In this document: piece after piece, positions 32,896-41,841 of the stretch | Layout: every line of letters begins with the position of its first letter | Position numbering within the stretch: position 1 is the first letter of the stretch | Assembly: GCA_903905065.1 (NCBI GenBank) | Contig: CAIVEW010000100.1 | Span: forward strand, 62,001 to 126,000 | DNA: 64,000 bases | Source: an uncultured Bacteroidota bacterium | GTDB taxonomy: Bacteria; Bacteroidota; Bacteroidia; Chitinophagales; Chitinophagaceae | Direction of reading: 5' to 3' | The notes under the pieces: model-generated | Told to the model about the DNA's origin: nothing | Database searches by the model: none | Seen by the model: the letters and a program-made list of their open reading frames with translations, nothing else | Program-made: the position numbers and the translations under genes

Positions 32896-33619
32896 CATGC
32901 ACCGGCCACCTTACTTCCAGCTTTTCAGCGGTGCCCCAGGCTTGTTTAAGGTCATGCAATATAAGCCCGATAGGATCTGATTTCTGTTTTTCCATATAAT
33001 GCCTTACCCCAGACCATGTGCGCAAATAACCAATAAGCTGCTCAAGCGCATATGATTTTACAATTTGTATCTCCGGCGCCTTTATTTCGTTAAACGGAAA
33101 CGGAATAGTCTGGTATTTTGCATCTACGTAGTCTCTTTGTTTGTCCCAATAAGGGTGGGTAATATCAAGGTAGAAGTGGTTGATCACCTTATCAACTGCA
33201 GGTGTCAGCTTCAGCAGGCTGTATGTCCAGGCAGCAAACAAAGCCCCTGGTTTTGCCACGCGGCGCACCTCTTTATAAAATGCGTCAAAATCGAACCAAT
33301 GGATGGCCTGGGCTACGGTGATGAGATCGAACGAATGATCGGGGAAAGAAGTTTGTTCAGCGCGCTCCCGGCGGTAAATGATGTTAGCTCTTTGCTGAGC
33401 GTGTTTGAGCTGGTCTTCGCTTATGTCGGTCGCATAGACTGTTTTGAAGCGTTCTGCCAGCTTTGCGGCCACCTGGCCGTTGCCTGTGCCGCAGTCCCAG
33501 GCAGTGTCGAATTTCTTAGCATTGGCGTATAAGAAATCAAAAACTTCGCTGGGTGATTCCGGGCGATAGAGGGCATAATCCTGGCCGCCTGTGGAGAAGT
33601 TGTCTATTGTTTGTTGCAT
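32873..33619 (-). CDS. Class I SAM-dependent methyltransferase
   Basis: The 248-residue protein has the Rossmann methyltransferase motifs: glycine-rich DCGTGNGQVAAKL (about residue 40), acidic ATDISEDQLKHA, and LITVAQAIHWFDFDAFYKEVRRVAKPGA. The HWFD element is common in the UbiE/TAM-like small-molecule group. The substrate is unknown. No operon partner: neighbours are convergent and divergent. Confidence 0.8.
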   Translation of the reverse strand: MQQTIDNFSTGGQDYALYRPESPSEVFDFLYANAKKFDTAWDCGTGNGQVAAKLAERFKTVYATDISEDQLKHAQQRANIIYRRERAEQTSFPDHSFDLITVAQAIHWFDFDAFYKEVRRVAKPGALFAAWTYSLLKLTPAVDKVINHFYLDITHPYWDKQRDYVDAKYQTIPFPFNEIKAPEIQIVKSYALEQLIGYLRTWSGVRHYMEKQKSDPIGLILHDLKQAWGTAEKLEVRWPVHVRAGFVS

Positions 33620-33730
33620 CAGGATAAAGTTAGGGTAAAGTGAAAAGGAATTTGATTTAGCTCAAACTGCAACCTATTATTTATCTTGCACCCTCATTAA
33701 TAAATCAATAGGAGTAGCTAACTCAGGCTT

Positions 33731-33766
33731 TTTTTACTTTTGAATTTCGAATTTTTACTTTGAAAC
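33731..33766 (+). promoter_or_regulatory. GAATTTT-rich leader of metG with -7-like box
   Basis: TACTTTTG (33735-33742) fits the TAnnTTTG -7 box, but I see no -33 partner. The leader repeats (gaattt, gaatttttacttt) match the leader of leuS at 41806-41841 closely up to the AAACATGGA around the start codon. Confidence 0.4.
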
Positions 33767-35881
33767 ATGGATTTTAAACGATATTTAATTACGGCCGCCC
33801 TACCCTATGCAAATGGCCCGGTGCACATTGGCCATCTTGCCGGTTGCTACCTGCCTGCGGATATATACGTGCGCTACCTCAGGGCGCAAAAAAGAGATGT
33901 GAAGTTTGTGTGCGGCAGCGATGAGCATGGAGTGCCGATCACCATCCGCGCTATGAAAGAAGGAATTACACCGCAGGATGTGGTGGATAAGTACAATACG
34001 ATCATCAAGGACAGCTTCGCAGCGATGGGCATATCCTTCGATATCTACTCCCGTACTTCTAATAAGATTCATTCTGAAACTTCGCAGGCTTTCTTTACAA
34101 AGCTGTATAACGACGGGGTATTTGAAGAAAAGGAAAGTGAGCAATACTATGATGAGGCAAAGGGGATCTTCCTGGCCGACAGGTATATTGTGGGTACCTG
34201 CCCGGTATGTGGAAATGAAAATGCCTATGGCGATCAATGTGAGAAATGCGGCAGTACGCTATCACCGGAGCAGTTGATCAATCCAAGAAGCGCACTGAGC
34301 AGCGCAGTGCCTGTAAAACGCAAGACCAAACACTGGTATTTCCCGCTGGATAAATATGAAGGATGGCTGAAAGAATGGATAGTAGATGGCAAGAAAGACC
34401 AGTGGAAGCCTAACGTATACGGGCAATGCAAAAGTTGGATAGACAGCGGCCTGCAGCCCCGCGCCATGACGCGCGACAGTAACTGGGGTGTGCCGGTACC
34501 GTTGCCGGATGCGCAAGGCAAGGTGCTCTATGTATGGTTTGATGCGCCAATCGGATACATCAGCGCAACAAAAGAGCTGACAAACCAATGGGCCGACTAC
34601 TGGTGCCAGGAAGATACCAAGTTGGTTCATTTTATTGGCAAGGATAATATCGTATTTCATTGCATCATCTTTCCCGCAATGCTGAAGGCGCATGGCAGTT
34701 TTGTGTTGCCGGAGAGTGTGCCTGCGAATGAATTCCTGAATATAGAGGGTGAAAAAGTATCTACTTCGCGCAACTGGGCGGTTTGGGTGGATGAATATGT
34801 AAAGGACTTCCCCGATCAACAGGATGTGCTGCGTTATGTGCTTTGTGCGAATGCCCCCGAGACCAAGGACAATGATTTTACCTGGAAAGACTTCCAGGAC
34901 CGAACGAACAATGAGCTGGTGTCCATCTTCGGAAATTTTGTAAACCGCGCTTTTGTGCTGATGCACAAACTTTGCAATGGCCGGGTGCCTAAATTACATA
35001 TGGAAGTAATGGACGATGCGGACAGAGCCCTGGTACATGAAATTGAAAGCGCGAAATTCAAAGTACAGTCGTGCCTGGAGAATTATAAATTCCGGGATGG
35101 GCTGTATGAGGTCATCGATCTGGCACGTAAGGGCAATAAATACATGCAGGACAAGCAGCCATGGATCGTTGCCAAATCAGTAGAAGAAAACCCGGCAAAC
35201 CAGCAACTGATAGATAACTGCCTGCACCTATGTCTGCAGCTTACTGCCAACCTCGCGATACTGGTGAACCCCTTCCTTCCCTATACTGCGCAGAAAATGT
35301 GCTACATGATGAAGGTGGTAGACAAAATGCTGGAATGGGAAAATGCCGGGAAAACTGACCTTCTGAAAACTAACTACCCCTTGCGAGCACCCGAACTGCT
35401 CTTCAGGAAGATCGAAGATACTGAGGTGGCAACACAGGTGGAGAAACTGAGAAATAACCTGATCAAATCGACTGCGACAAAAATGGAAAACACAACCGCA
35501 CCAATAGCCGCCGAAGTAAAAGCAGAGACGACGCCGGAAGTACCAACAAAAAAAGCAGAGATCACCTACGATGATTTTGCAAAAATCGACCTGCGGGTGG
35601 GTACCATATTGAAGGCGGAAAAGGTAGAGAAAGCGGACAAGCTGCTAAAGCTGGAGCTGGATATGGGCACCGAGATACGGACAGTTGTTTCGGGTATCGC
35701 AATGCACTTTAAACCCGAAGAGATAATTGGCAAGCAGGTAACGGTGGTAGCTAACCTGGCACCAAGAAAAATGAGAGGGATAGAAAGCAACGGAATGATA
35801 CTTATGGCGCAAAATGCCGATGGCCGCCTTATATTCGTGTCGCCATTGGAAACTGCGGATAATGGGAGTGAGGTGAAGTAA
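33767..35881 (+). CDS. metG: Methionyl-tRNA synthetase
   Basis: The 704-residue enzyme charges tRNA-Met. The ATP-binding HIGH motif is in [14 protein letters not shown] (residues 11-25), four zinc-ligand Cys are in [18 protein letters not shown], and the KMSKS counterpart reads EKVSTSRNW. An anticodon-binding helical domain follows, and the C-terminal 110 residues ([12 protein letters not shown] ... [16 protein letters not shown]) are a tRNA-binding EMAP-like domain. An Ala/Lys/Thr-rich linker near residue 575 joins it. Its short AT-rich leader closely resembles that of leuS (finding below). Confidence 0.97.
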   Translation: MDFKRYLITAALPYANGPVHIGHLAGCYLPADIYVRYLRAQKRDVKFVCGSDEHGVPITIRAMKEGITPQDVVDKYNTIIKDSFAAMGISFDIYSRTSNKIHSETSQAFFTKLYNDGVFEEKESEQYYDEAKGIFLADRYIVGTCPVCGNENAYGDQCEKCGSTLSPEQLINPRSALSSAVPVKRKTKHWYFPLDKYEGWLKEWIVDGKKDQWKPNVYGQCKSWIDSGLQPRAMTRDSNWGVPVPLPDAQGKVLYVWFDAPIGYISATKELTNQWADYWCQEDTKLVHFIGKDNIVFHCIIFPAMLKAHGSFVLPESVPANEFLNIEGEKVSTSRNWAVWVDEYVKDFPDQQDVLRYVLCANAPETKDNDFTWKDFQDRTNNELVSIFGNFVNRAFVLMHKLCNGRVPKLHMEVMDDADRALVHEIESAKFKVQSCLENYKFRDGLYEVIDLARKGNKYMQDKQPWIVAKSVEENPANQQLIDNCLHLCLQLTANLAILVNPFLPYTAQKMCYMMKVVDKMLEWENAGKTDLLKTNYPLRAPELLFRKIEDTEVATQVEKLRNNLIKSTATKMENTTAPIAAEVKAETTPEVPTKKAEITYDDFAKIDLRVGTILKAEKVEKADKLLKLELDMGTEIRTVVSGIAMHFKPEEIIGKQVTVVANLAPRKMRGIESNGMILMAQNADGRLIFVSPLETADNGSEVK

Positions 35882-36006
35882 ACCGCGTCACTAAAAAGGA
35901 GGCATTGTTTGAATTGCTATTGTTCAATTATTATTAGCAAGTTCAATAAAAGTAATACCGCTAAATTTGTTGTTCCCCTTTAGGGGGAGGGGGTTAAATT
36001 TTAAAT

Positions 36007-37338
36007 ATGTCTAAAAAAGTCTGGTGGATCATAATAGGGTGCGTGGTGCTGCTGGTAATACTTATTGTCGTTGCCAAGAACAGCGATAACGGTATCACCA
36101 AGGTCACCGTTGAAAAAACGGCTTTGCACACCATCACCGAAACCGTAACCGCAAGCGGGAAAATATACCCCGAAACCGAAGTAAAAATAGCGCCGGAAGT
36201 GAGCGGTGAAATAACGCTGCTGAACATACAGGAAGGCGACAGCGTGAAAAAAGGCGATGTGCTCGTTAAGATAAACCCTAATATTTATAACTCTATGGTT
36301 AACCAGGCGGAAGCAACCGTAGAGCAGACCCGTGCCAGTGCCAACAACAGTAAAGAAATGATGGCGCAGGCACAGTCTCAATATGAACTCGCGTTGGCCA
36401 CCTATAACCGAAACAAAAAATTGTTTGACCAGAAAGTAATCTCGCAACTGGAATTTGAACAGGGTGAGGCGTCATTCAAGTCGGCAAAGGCCGCGTTGGA
36501 CGCCGCGGCAGCATCTACTTCGGGCGGTAAATATGGTATTCAAGGGGCGCAGGCGGGGCTTACGCAGGCGCAGGAAAATTTGTTGAAAACCACGATCACA
36601 GCACCTACGGGCGGTATCATATCAGAGTTGAATGTAAAAAAAGGAGAGCGTGTGGTAGGGACGGCGCAAATGGCCGGCACCGAAATGCTGACCATAGCCG
36701 ACATGAGCCGTATAGAAGTGCGCGTGGACGTGAGCGAAACGGATATTTCGAAAGTGAAAATAGGCGATACAACAGTTATTGATGCAGATGCCTATCGCAA
36801 CATGAAGTTTAAAGGCGTAGTATCCAAAGTAGCAGTCAGCAGTACAAAGTCAGCCACTGCGGCATCTACAACCAGCACAGACCAGGTAACTAACTATACC
36901 GTGCATATCCTGATCTTACCGGAGAGTTATGCCGACCTCACCGCTAAAACGATCAACGGCAAGTTCCCATTTAAGCCGGGTATGTCGGCCTCTGTGGAGA
37001 TACAGACGAACCGGCAGGATAATATCCTTTCCGTGCCGGTAAATGCTATAACCACCCGCGACTGGCCAGACAGCATAAAAAACAAAAACACGCAGTTATC
37101 TGCCGCTGATAATATTCGGCAGGTCGCATTTGTTTACGACAGCAAAACCCAAACGGTAGATATCCGCGATGTAAAGACAGGCCTCCAGGATAACAAGTAC
37201 CTGCAGATAACAGATGGACTGAAAGAAGGCGAAGAAGTGGTAACAGCTCCCTACGGCGCTATTGCGCGTACACTAAAGGACAAGGCTAAGGTGAAAACAG
37301 TGAAGAAGGAAGAGCTATTTGAAGAGAAGAAAGACTAG
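36007..37338 (+). CDS. HlyD/MacA-type periplasmic adaptor of an efflux system
   Basis: The 443 residues have one N-terminal membrane helix (VWWIIIGCVVLLVILIVVAK), a split lipoyl domain (KIYPETEVKIAPEVSGEI and ITAPTGGIISELNVKKGERVVG), a coiled-coil hairpin with Gln/Ala repeats (about 95-190), then beta-barrel and membrane-proximal domains. Adaptors link an inner-membrane transporter to an outer-membrane channel. MacB-type permease or TolC-like genes normally follow; here gpsA follows after 112 bp, so its transporter is elsewhere. Substrate unknown. Confidence 0.9.
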   Translation: MSKKVWWIIIGCVVLLVILIVVAKNSDNGITKVTVEKTALHTITETVTASGKIYPETEVKIAPEVSGEITLLNIQEGDSVKKGDVLVKINPNIYNSMVNQAEATVEQTRASANNSKEMMAQAQSQYELALATYNRNKKLFDQKVISQLEFEQGEASFKSAKAALDAAAASTSGGKYGIQGAQAGLTQAQENLLKTTITAPTGGIISELNVKKGERVVGTAQMAGTEMLTIADMSRIEVRVDVSETDISKVKIGDTTVIDADAYRNMKFKGVVSKVAVSSTKSATAASTTSTDQVTNYTVHILILPESYADLTAKTINGKFPFKPGMSASVEIQTNRQDNILSVPVNAITTRDWPDSIKNKNTQLSAADNIRQVAFVYDSKTQTVDIRDVKTGLQDNKYLQITDGLKEGEEVVTAPYGAIARTLKDKAKVKTVKKEELFEEKKD

Positions 37339-37354
37339 GATGAAGCTCTAAAAA

Positions 37355-37372
37355 TATCCCGATAGCTTTCGG
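37355..37372 (+). terminator. Hairpin after the adaptor gene, possible terminator
   Basis: tcccga-tagctt-tcggga forms a 6-bp stem 17 bp after the stop codon. No T-run follows, so it is weak evidence for termination. Confidence 0.3.
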
Positions 37373-37450
37373 GACCAAATTCCAGGACCGTCGGGCGTTT
37401 CACTTTTCTGCATTATCAATTACTTTTGGCGTTCGTTTAACTGATTTGAA

Positions 37451-38470
37451 TTGAATAAACAATTAGGACAAATAGGCATTATAGGCAACGGGAGCTGGGG
37501 CACGGCCCTCGCGAAGATATTGACGGACAATGGCCAAAATATCCATTGGTGGGTGCGTAACCACGAGGCCATTACTTATTTGAAAAACCGGCAGCACAAC
37601 CCGCACTACCTAACCTCTGTAAGATTTATTCCAGAGACGATAATGCCCACCAATGACCTTGCCGTTATGCTTGGCAAGTGCGATACAGTGATAGTTGCGG
37701 TACCATCGGCCTATGCACAAAAGGTGATAGAGCAGGTAGACAAAACTGTGTGGCAACAAAAAAACATCATCTCTGCAATAAAGGGAATTCTACCCGACAC
37801 CAACCTGCTGCTTAATGATTTTCTGACTGCTCGGTTTGATTATCCGCTGGAACAGTATGTATCTATCACTGGGCCCTGCCATGCGGAAGAGGTAGCGGAT
37901 GAGCGGCTTTCTTACCTTACGTTTTCCGGGCTTGACGATGGCCTTACAGGCGCCGTTGCCGAGGCTTTTGGCAACACCTATATTAACACTACCTGCAACC
38001 ACGATATATGGGGCGCGCAGTTCGCCGCGGTGTTGAAAAACATATACGCTATTGGCGCCGGCATAGCCCGCGCGCTCGATTATGGCGATAACTTTCTCAG
38101 CGTATATACCACCAATTGTTACCGGGAAATGTACCACTTCCTGAATGCGCACTTCGAGAAAGTACACCCGTCCAATGAACACCCCGACTTCCACACTTCT
38201 GCCTACCTGGGCGACTTGCTGGTTACCTGTTATTCGCTGCACAGCAGAAACAGAACATTTGGCACAATGATCGGCAAAGGCTATTCCGTAAAGACAGCAA
38301 TACTGGAAATGAACATGGTTGCCGAGGGTTATTATGCGGCAAGGGGCATGCAATCTATTTCAAAGGAATTCTCTATTCCAATTCCGATTGCCACGTTTAT
38401 TTATAAAATGCTCTGGGAAGGCCTTAATCCATCGGACGGATTTTTGAAGTTGGAGAAGCTGCTTTCCTAA
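37451..38470 (+). CDS. gpsA: NAD(P)H-dependent glycerol-3-phosphate dehydrogenase
   Basis: The 339-residue enzyme reduces dihydroxyacetone phosphate to glycerol-3-phosphate for phospholipid synthesis, in the cytosol. The nucleotide motif GIIGNGSWGTALAKIL is at residues 8-23, the catalytic Lys lies in VLKNIYAIGAGIARAL, and SRNRTFG is in the C-terminal domain. It begins at TTG 37451; no in-frame ATG lies before the dinucleotide motif, so the TTG start is well supported. Confidence 0.92.
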   Translation: MNKQLGQIGIIGNGSWGTALAKILTDNGQNIHWWVRNHEAITYLKNRQHNPHYLTSVRFIPETIMPTNDLAVMLGKCDTVIVAVPSAYAQKVIEQVDKTVWQQKNIISAIKGILPDTNLLLNDFLTARFDYPLEQYVSITGPCHAEEVADERLSYLTFSGLDDGLTGAVAEAFGNTYINTTCNHDIWGAQFAAVLKNIYAIGAGIARALDYGDNFLSVYTTNCYREMYHFLNAHFEKVHPSNEHPDFHTSAYLGDLLVTCYSLHSRNRTFGTMIGKGYSVKTAILEMNMVAEGYYAARGMQSISKEFSIPIPIATFIYKMLWEGLNPSDGFLKLEKLLS

Positions 38471-38503
38471 CCCGCGAGTTGTTAACATTGAGGTGCTTGC
38501 TAA

Positions 38504-38920
38504 TTAGGCATTTCCTGCCGCTATCTCTGCCACTGCCCTGCGAAACTCATCAGACACGGGCACTTTCTCATTCTTGTTGAAATCGAAAGTAACGATTACG
38601 TCATGTGCCTCTGCGGCTACTTCGTTTTGGTCATTGAGAATACGGTGATGGATACCGAAGCTGGTGTTCTTAATAAATTCAATACGGCACTCTATGACTA
38701 TGTTTCCCGGATAAAACAGCGGCTTAATAAACTGGCAGTCGGTGGACAGCAAAATAGGGCCAATTTTGCTTTCAGTAAACAAAACCGAAAGCCCACTGAT
38801 CTCCCAATAATTCACCCTCGAGGCCTGTATATACTTGAAGTAGGCAACATTGTTTACATGTCCGAAAAGGTCCATCTCGCTCCAGTCGATTCTTAAGGGC
38901 AGTTTTACCGGAAAATTCAT
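38504..38920 (-). CDS. Acyl-CoA thioesterase (hotdog fold, 4HBT type)
   Basis: The 138 residues start MNFPVKLPLRIDWSEMDLFGHVNNVAYFKYIQ; the DxFGHVNN motif carries the catalytic Asp of 4-hydroxybenzoyl-CoA-type thioesterases. NYWEISGLSVL and HRILNDQNEVAAEAHDVIVTFDF follow. It hydrolyses a fatty acyl or aromatic acyl thioester; the chain is unknown. It converges on gpsA with 33 bp between. Confidence 0.85.
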   Translation of the reverse strand: MNFPVKLPLRIDWSEMDLFGHVNNVAYFKYIQASRVNYWEISGLSVLFTESKIGPILLSTDCQFIKPLFYPGNIVIECRIEFIKNTSFGIHHRILNDQNEVAAEAHDVIVTFDFNKNEKVPVSDEFRRAVAEIAAGNA

Positions 38921-39001
38921 ATTGCTGTTTGAAACGTTAGAAATATTTTTTTGATAATACTTTAAGTATTCATAAATTTACAATAACAAAACCCCAAACT
39001 T

Positions 39002-39316
39002 ATGAAGTTCCTATTAATCGCCTTGATCATTGTCACCCCGTTCTTTTGCGGATGCAGGAAAACCAGCAGCACCACAGCTTATACCAGCACCGCTTATATT
39101 ACAGGGCCAGACTACGGAATGACCATGTGCAGCGGCGGGTATTTTATTAAAATTGACACGGTCACAACACTAACACGTTTTTCAACTTTACCAGCCAGTT
39201 CTGGGATTGATCTTGCTACCGCAACCTTTCCCATACATGTGCGGTTAAACTGGCATTACCAAACAACTCCGGACCCGTGCGGAATCATTGTAATTGATGC
39301 CATAGCAGCCGACTAG
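39002..39316 (+). CDS. Small lipoprotein
   Basis: The 104 residues have a short signal peptide and lipobox (FFCG-Cys18), then a Thr/Ser-rich segment and a small beta-rich domain (IHVRLNWHYQTTPDPCGIIVIDAI). Upstream sequence is AT-rich. No recognised domain; the next gene is convergent. Confidence 0.65.
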   Translation: MKFLLIALIIVTPFFCGCRKTSSTTAYTSTAYITGPDYGMTMCSGGYFIKIDTVTTLTRFSTLPASSGIDLATATFPIHVRLNWHYQTTPDPCGIIVIDAIAAD

Positions 39317-39326
39317 GTAACAACGA

Positions 39327-40028
39327 TTATTTCAGCAAATACATCAGCCTCACCACCCAAAGATTATTGTACTGATCTGCACGCGCATAGTTCGGTGGTA
39401 TATCTGTGCGTATCGGGGCGATCGAGTATTGGAAGCGCACATTCAAAAATAAGCCTTTCCAGAGATGCAGCTCGAAACCAGCAAGTACGTCAAAAGCATT
39501 GGGGCGAAATGGATACCGGTTGTTGAAATCAACATTTTTGATGACATTCGATGAGTCTACCTGCAAGTTCTCGCTGCTGCCCACCAGCCGGCTGTAGGAG
39601 ACACCAACACCAAAATGGCTTTTTCGCTTATCAAAATAATTGATCATAACAGGTATTTCCGCGTAGTTAAGGTTGATGCCATATTTTGTAATATAGGTAT
39701 CCGGAAGCGTAGAAGAAGGTTCAGGAAGAGTGCTTTTGCTGCCTTTCTGCGAATAAAGTATTTCTAAGCTTAGTGCTACATGCTTGGCCACCTGCGCATA
39801 AACGATGCCGCCCACATTGAGGCCTATCTTGTGATAGCCGGCAAAATAATCTCCGTCCACCTGTGCGAAATTTGCGCCTATGACCACGCCCCCATAGAAA
39901 ACTCTTGGTTGTTCTATATACAGCCCATGCGGCTCGCCATCGTCTTCCTGTGCACGGGCAAAATCCCCGTAAGCCATTAAAATAACTGTAATGATTAGAA
40001 GTGCTGCGAATTTTCTACTTTTATTCAT
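39327..40028 (-). CDS. PorT-like outer-membrane beta-barrel protein
   Basis: The 233-residue protein has a signal peptide (MAYGDFARAQ|ED), then GVVIGANFAQVDGDYFAGYHKIGLNVGGIVYAQVAKHVALSLEILYSQKG (a 50-residue stretch; the GxNxxxxDGD and SLEILYSQKGS parts are family marks), barrel strands and a C-terminal aromatic strand. It fits the PorT/OmpW-like barrel family (DUF outer-membrane beta-barrel) common in Bacteroidota. Some PorT members serve T9SS, but there is no evidence for that here. Its start region overlaps the divergent frame at 40046 only upstream of that gene's ATG. Confidence 0.75.
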   Translation of the reverse strand: MNKSRKFAALLIITVILMAYGDFARAQEDDGEPHGLYIEQPRVFYGGVVIGANFAQVDGDYFAGYHKIGLNVGGIVYAQVAKHVALSLEILYSQKGSKSTLPEPSSTLPDTYITKYGINLNYAEIPVMINYFDKRKSHFGVGVSYSRLVGSSENLQVDSSNVIKNVDFNNRYPFRPNAFDVLAGFELHLWKGLFLNVRFQYSIAPIRTDIPPNYARADQYNNLWVVRLMYLLK

Positions 40029-40045
40029 CGAAACAGCAAGAGATA

Positions 40046-40354
40046 ATGAGCTTCAAATATACGCCAAACACGCTAAAAAAACTGGAAGAGCTTTATGAAG
40101 AGGCCCGCTACATCATACGTTATGAGAAGGGAAATTTCAACAGCGGGTATTGCATACTGGAAGAACGGCGCGTGGTTGTGATCAACAAATTCTTCAGCAT
40201 TGAAGGCCGAATAAATGCATTGGTAGAAATATTACCCAGCATCACCGTAAATGAAGATGAACTGAGTGGCGAGATGCTGAAATGGTATAAGCAACTGAAG
40301 GCAGAACCATCTTTTGGTGAAGACCCAACCGTACAAACCCAAATGGACATCTAG
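40046..40354 (+). CDS. Conserved small protein upstream of a PhnP-like hydrolase
   Basis: I chose the ATG at 40046 (MSFKYTPNTLKKLEELYEEA); the earlier frame start at 40001 overlaps the divergent gene. The 102 residues include YEKGNFNSGYCILEERRVVVINKFFSIEGRINALVEIL, a short mixed alpha/beta fold I recall beside metallohydrolase genes in other Bacteroidota. No motif suggests a function. Its stop is followed at once by the GTG start of the next gene, so the two are tightly coupled. Confidence 0.65.
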   Translation: MSFKYTPNTLKKLEELYEEARYIIRYEKGNFNSGYCILEERRVVVINKFFSIEGRINALVEILPSITVNEDELSGEMLKWYKQLKAEPSFGEDPTVQTQMDI

Positions 40355-41119
40355 GTGAAGATCACATTCCTTGGCACCGGCACATCGCAAGGCATACCGT
40401 TTATCGGGTGCCCTTGCCCGGTATGTACTTCACCAAACAAAAAGGACAACCGGCTGCGCAGCTCCATCTGGATAGAAACAAATGACACCAGCATTGTGAT
40501 AGACAGTGGCCCTGATTTCCGCTACCAGATGCTGCGCGCTAAAGTGAACAAGCTGGACGCCATTGTATTTACCCACGGCCACAAAGACCATATCGCCGGG
40601 CTGGACGACATACGTGCATACAACTACTTTGAAAAGAAGCCTATCCCCATATATGCCACCGAGGAAACGCAGGAAGCGCTGAGAAGGGAATATTCGTACA
40701 TCTTTACAAACCAGACTTATCCGGGTATCCCGCAAGTGGAAATGAACACGATAAATGCGCAGGACGCATTTACCATAAACGGTGTAACGATAACACCGAT
40801 AAAGGTGCTGCACTATAAAATGGAAGTACTTGGTTTCCGGATAGGAGATTTCAGTTATATCACCGATGCCAACTACATAGCGCCTGAAGAACTGGCAAAA
40901 GTAAGTGGCAGCAAGGCAATGGTGCTGAATGCCCTGCGCCACGAGCCGCATATCTCTCACTACACACTGGCCGAGGCGATAGAAGTAGCAAAGGGCACCG
41001 GCGTTCCGGACACTTATTTTACACACATCAGCCACCAGCTTGGCCTGCACGATGCTGTGGACAGCGCCCTACCCGCGGGTATGCACCTGGCATACGATGG
41101 GCTGGTGCTGAATTTCTGA
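40355..41119 (+). CDS. MBL-fold hydrolase, PhnP/phosphodiesterase-like
   Basis: The 254 residues start at GTG 40355, directly after the previous stop. LGTGTSQGIP, GCPCPVCTSPNKKDNRLRSSI (structural Cys) and the metal motif THGHKDHIAGLDD are typical of the PhnP/phosphoribosyl-cyclic-phosphodiesterase branch of the metallo-beta-lactamase fold. Later ligands are FSYITDANYI and YFTHISHQLG. Relatives open cyclic phosphodiesters or act in lipoate metabolism; the substrate here is unknown. Cytosolic. Confidence 0.87.
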   Translation: MKITFLGTGTSQGIPFIGCPCPVCTSPNKKDNRLRSSIWIETNDTSIVIDSGPDFRYQMLRAKVNKLDAIVFTHGHKDHIAGLDDIRAYNYFEKKPIPIYATEETQEALRREYSYIFTNQTYPGIPQVEMNTINAQDAFTINGVTITPIKVLHYKMEVLGFRIGDFSYITDANYIAPEELAKVSGSKAMVLNALRHEPHISHYTLAEAIEVAKGTGVPDTYFTHISHQLGLHDAVDSALPAGMHLAYDGLVLNF

Positions 41120-41146
41120 TTATCTTTGATAAATAACGCTTATTCT

Positions 41147-41740
41147 ATGCAACTGGCAGACCTGGATATGACCAAAGTTTACACTTATGCCGACTACTAC
41201 AAATGGAAATTTGAAGAAAGAGTAGAGTTGATAAAAGGGCATATTTTTAAAATGAGCCCTGCGCCTAACCGTTTGCACCAGGAGCTCGTTGGCAAATTGC
41301 ATATCAAACTTGGAATATACCTTCATAAGAACCCGTGTAAATTATATGTCGCGCCATTTGACGTAAGGCTACCCAGGAAATCTAAAGAGGATAAAGATAT
41401 CATCACTGTGTTGCAGCCAGACCTGTGTGTAATTTGCGACCCATCTAAGTTGGATACGCGCGGTTGCATAGGTGCACCTGATATTGTTGTGGAAGTGCTC
41501 TCACCTTCCAATAATAAAAAGGAACTTAGGAATAAGCACGAAGCGTATGAGGAAGCTGGCGTGAAAGAGTATTGGGTTGTACTGCCATATGAAAAAACAA
41601 TGCTCATTTATACCCTCGTTGATGACAAATTTTCCACATCAGGCCTATTAGCAAGTGGCGATATAGTTACTTCCGCTGTGCTACCGGGCTTTTCACTTGA
41701 TCTTGCAGAGCTTTTTGAAAGCTATGAGACAGAACAATAG
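41147..41740 (+). CDS. Uma2 family endonuclease-like protein
   Basis: The 197-residue protein (ATG at 41147 preferred over 41126) has the Uma2 signature: LIKGHIFKMSPAPNRLHQELVGKL, a PD-(D/E)xK-like core LQPDLCVICDP ... APDIVVEVLSPSNNKKELRNKHEAYEEAGVKEYWVV, and TSAVLPGFSLDLAELFE. Uma2 proteins are restriction-endonuclease-like folds of poorly known function, common in Bacteroidota and cyanobacteria. All core acidic residues and the K/Q are present. A short terminator hairpin follows. Confidence 0.85.
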   Translation: MQLADLDMTKVYTYADYYKWKFEERVELIKGHIFKMSPAPNRLHQELVGKLHIKLGIYLHKNPCKLYVAPFDVRLPRKSKEDKDIITVLQPDLCVICDPSKLDTRGCIGAPDIVVEVLSPSNNKKELRNKHEAYEEAGVKEYWVVLPYEKTMLIYTLVDDKFSTSGLLASGDIVTSAVLPGFSLDLAELFESYETEQ

Positions 41741-41788
41741 TTTCAGTAGTTTTGCCCAATAGCACCCTTTTTTACCGGATTACCTGTT

Positions 41789-41809
41789 CCTGCCACCGGG
41801 CAGGTTTTT
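41789..41809 (+). terminator. Terminator between Uma2 gene and leuS
   Basis: cctgcc-accg-ggcagg forms a 6-bp GC-rich stem followed directly by five T. It would end the Uma2 transcript before the leuS leader. Confidence 0.65.
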
Positions 41810-41841
41810 GAATTTTTACTTTTGAATTTTGAATTTTAAAC
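41806..41841 (+). promoter_or_regulatory. GAATTTT-rich leader of leuS with -7-like box
   Basis: TACTTTTG at 41817-41824 fits the Bacteroidota -7 consensus; a clear -33 is not seen. The leader, through AAACATGGA, closely matches the metG leader at 33731-33771. Confidence 0.4.

Noticed and set aside
34262-34966. 234-residue antisense frame inside metG
   Set aside because: Shadow of metG codon bias with no start context or domain.
40430-41050. 206-residue antisense frame inside the PhnP-like gene
   Set aside because: Same reason; the sense gene has all catalytic motifs.
33731-41841. T-box riboswitch control of metG or leuS
   Set aside because: No T-box consensus, specifier stem or antiterminator can be seen in the short leaders.
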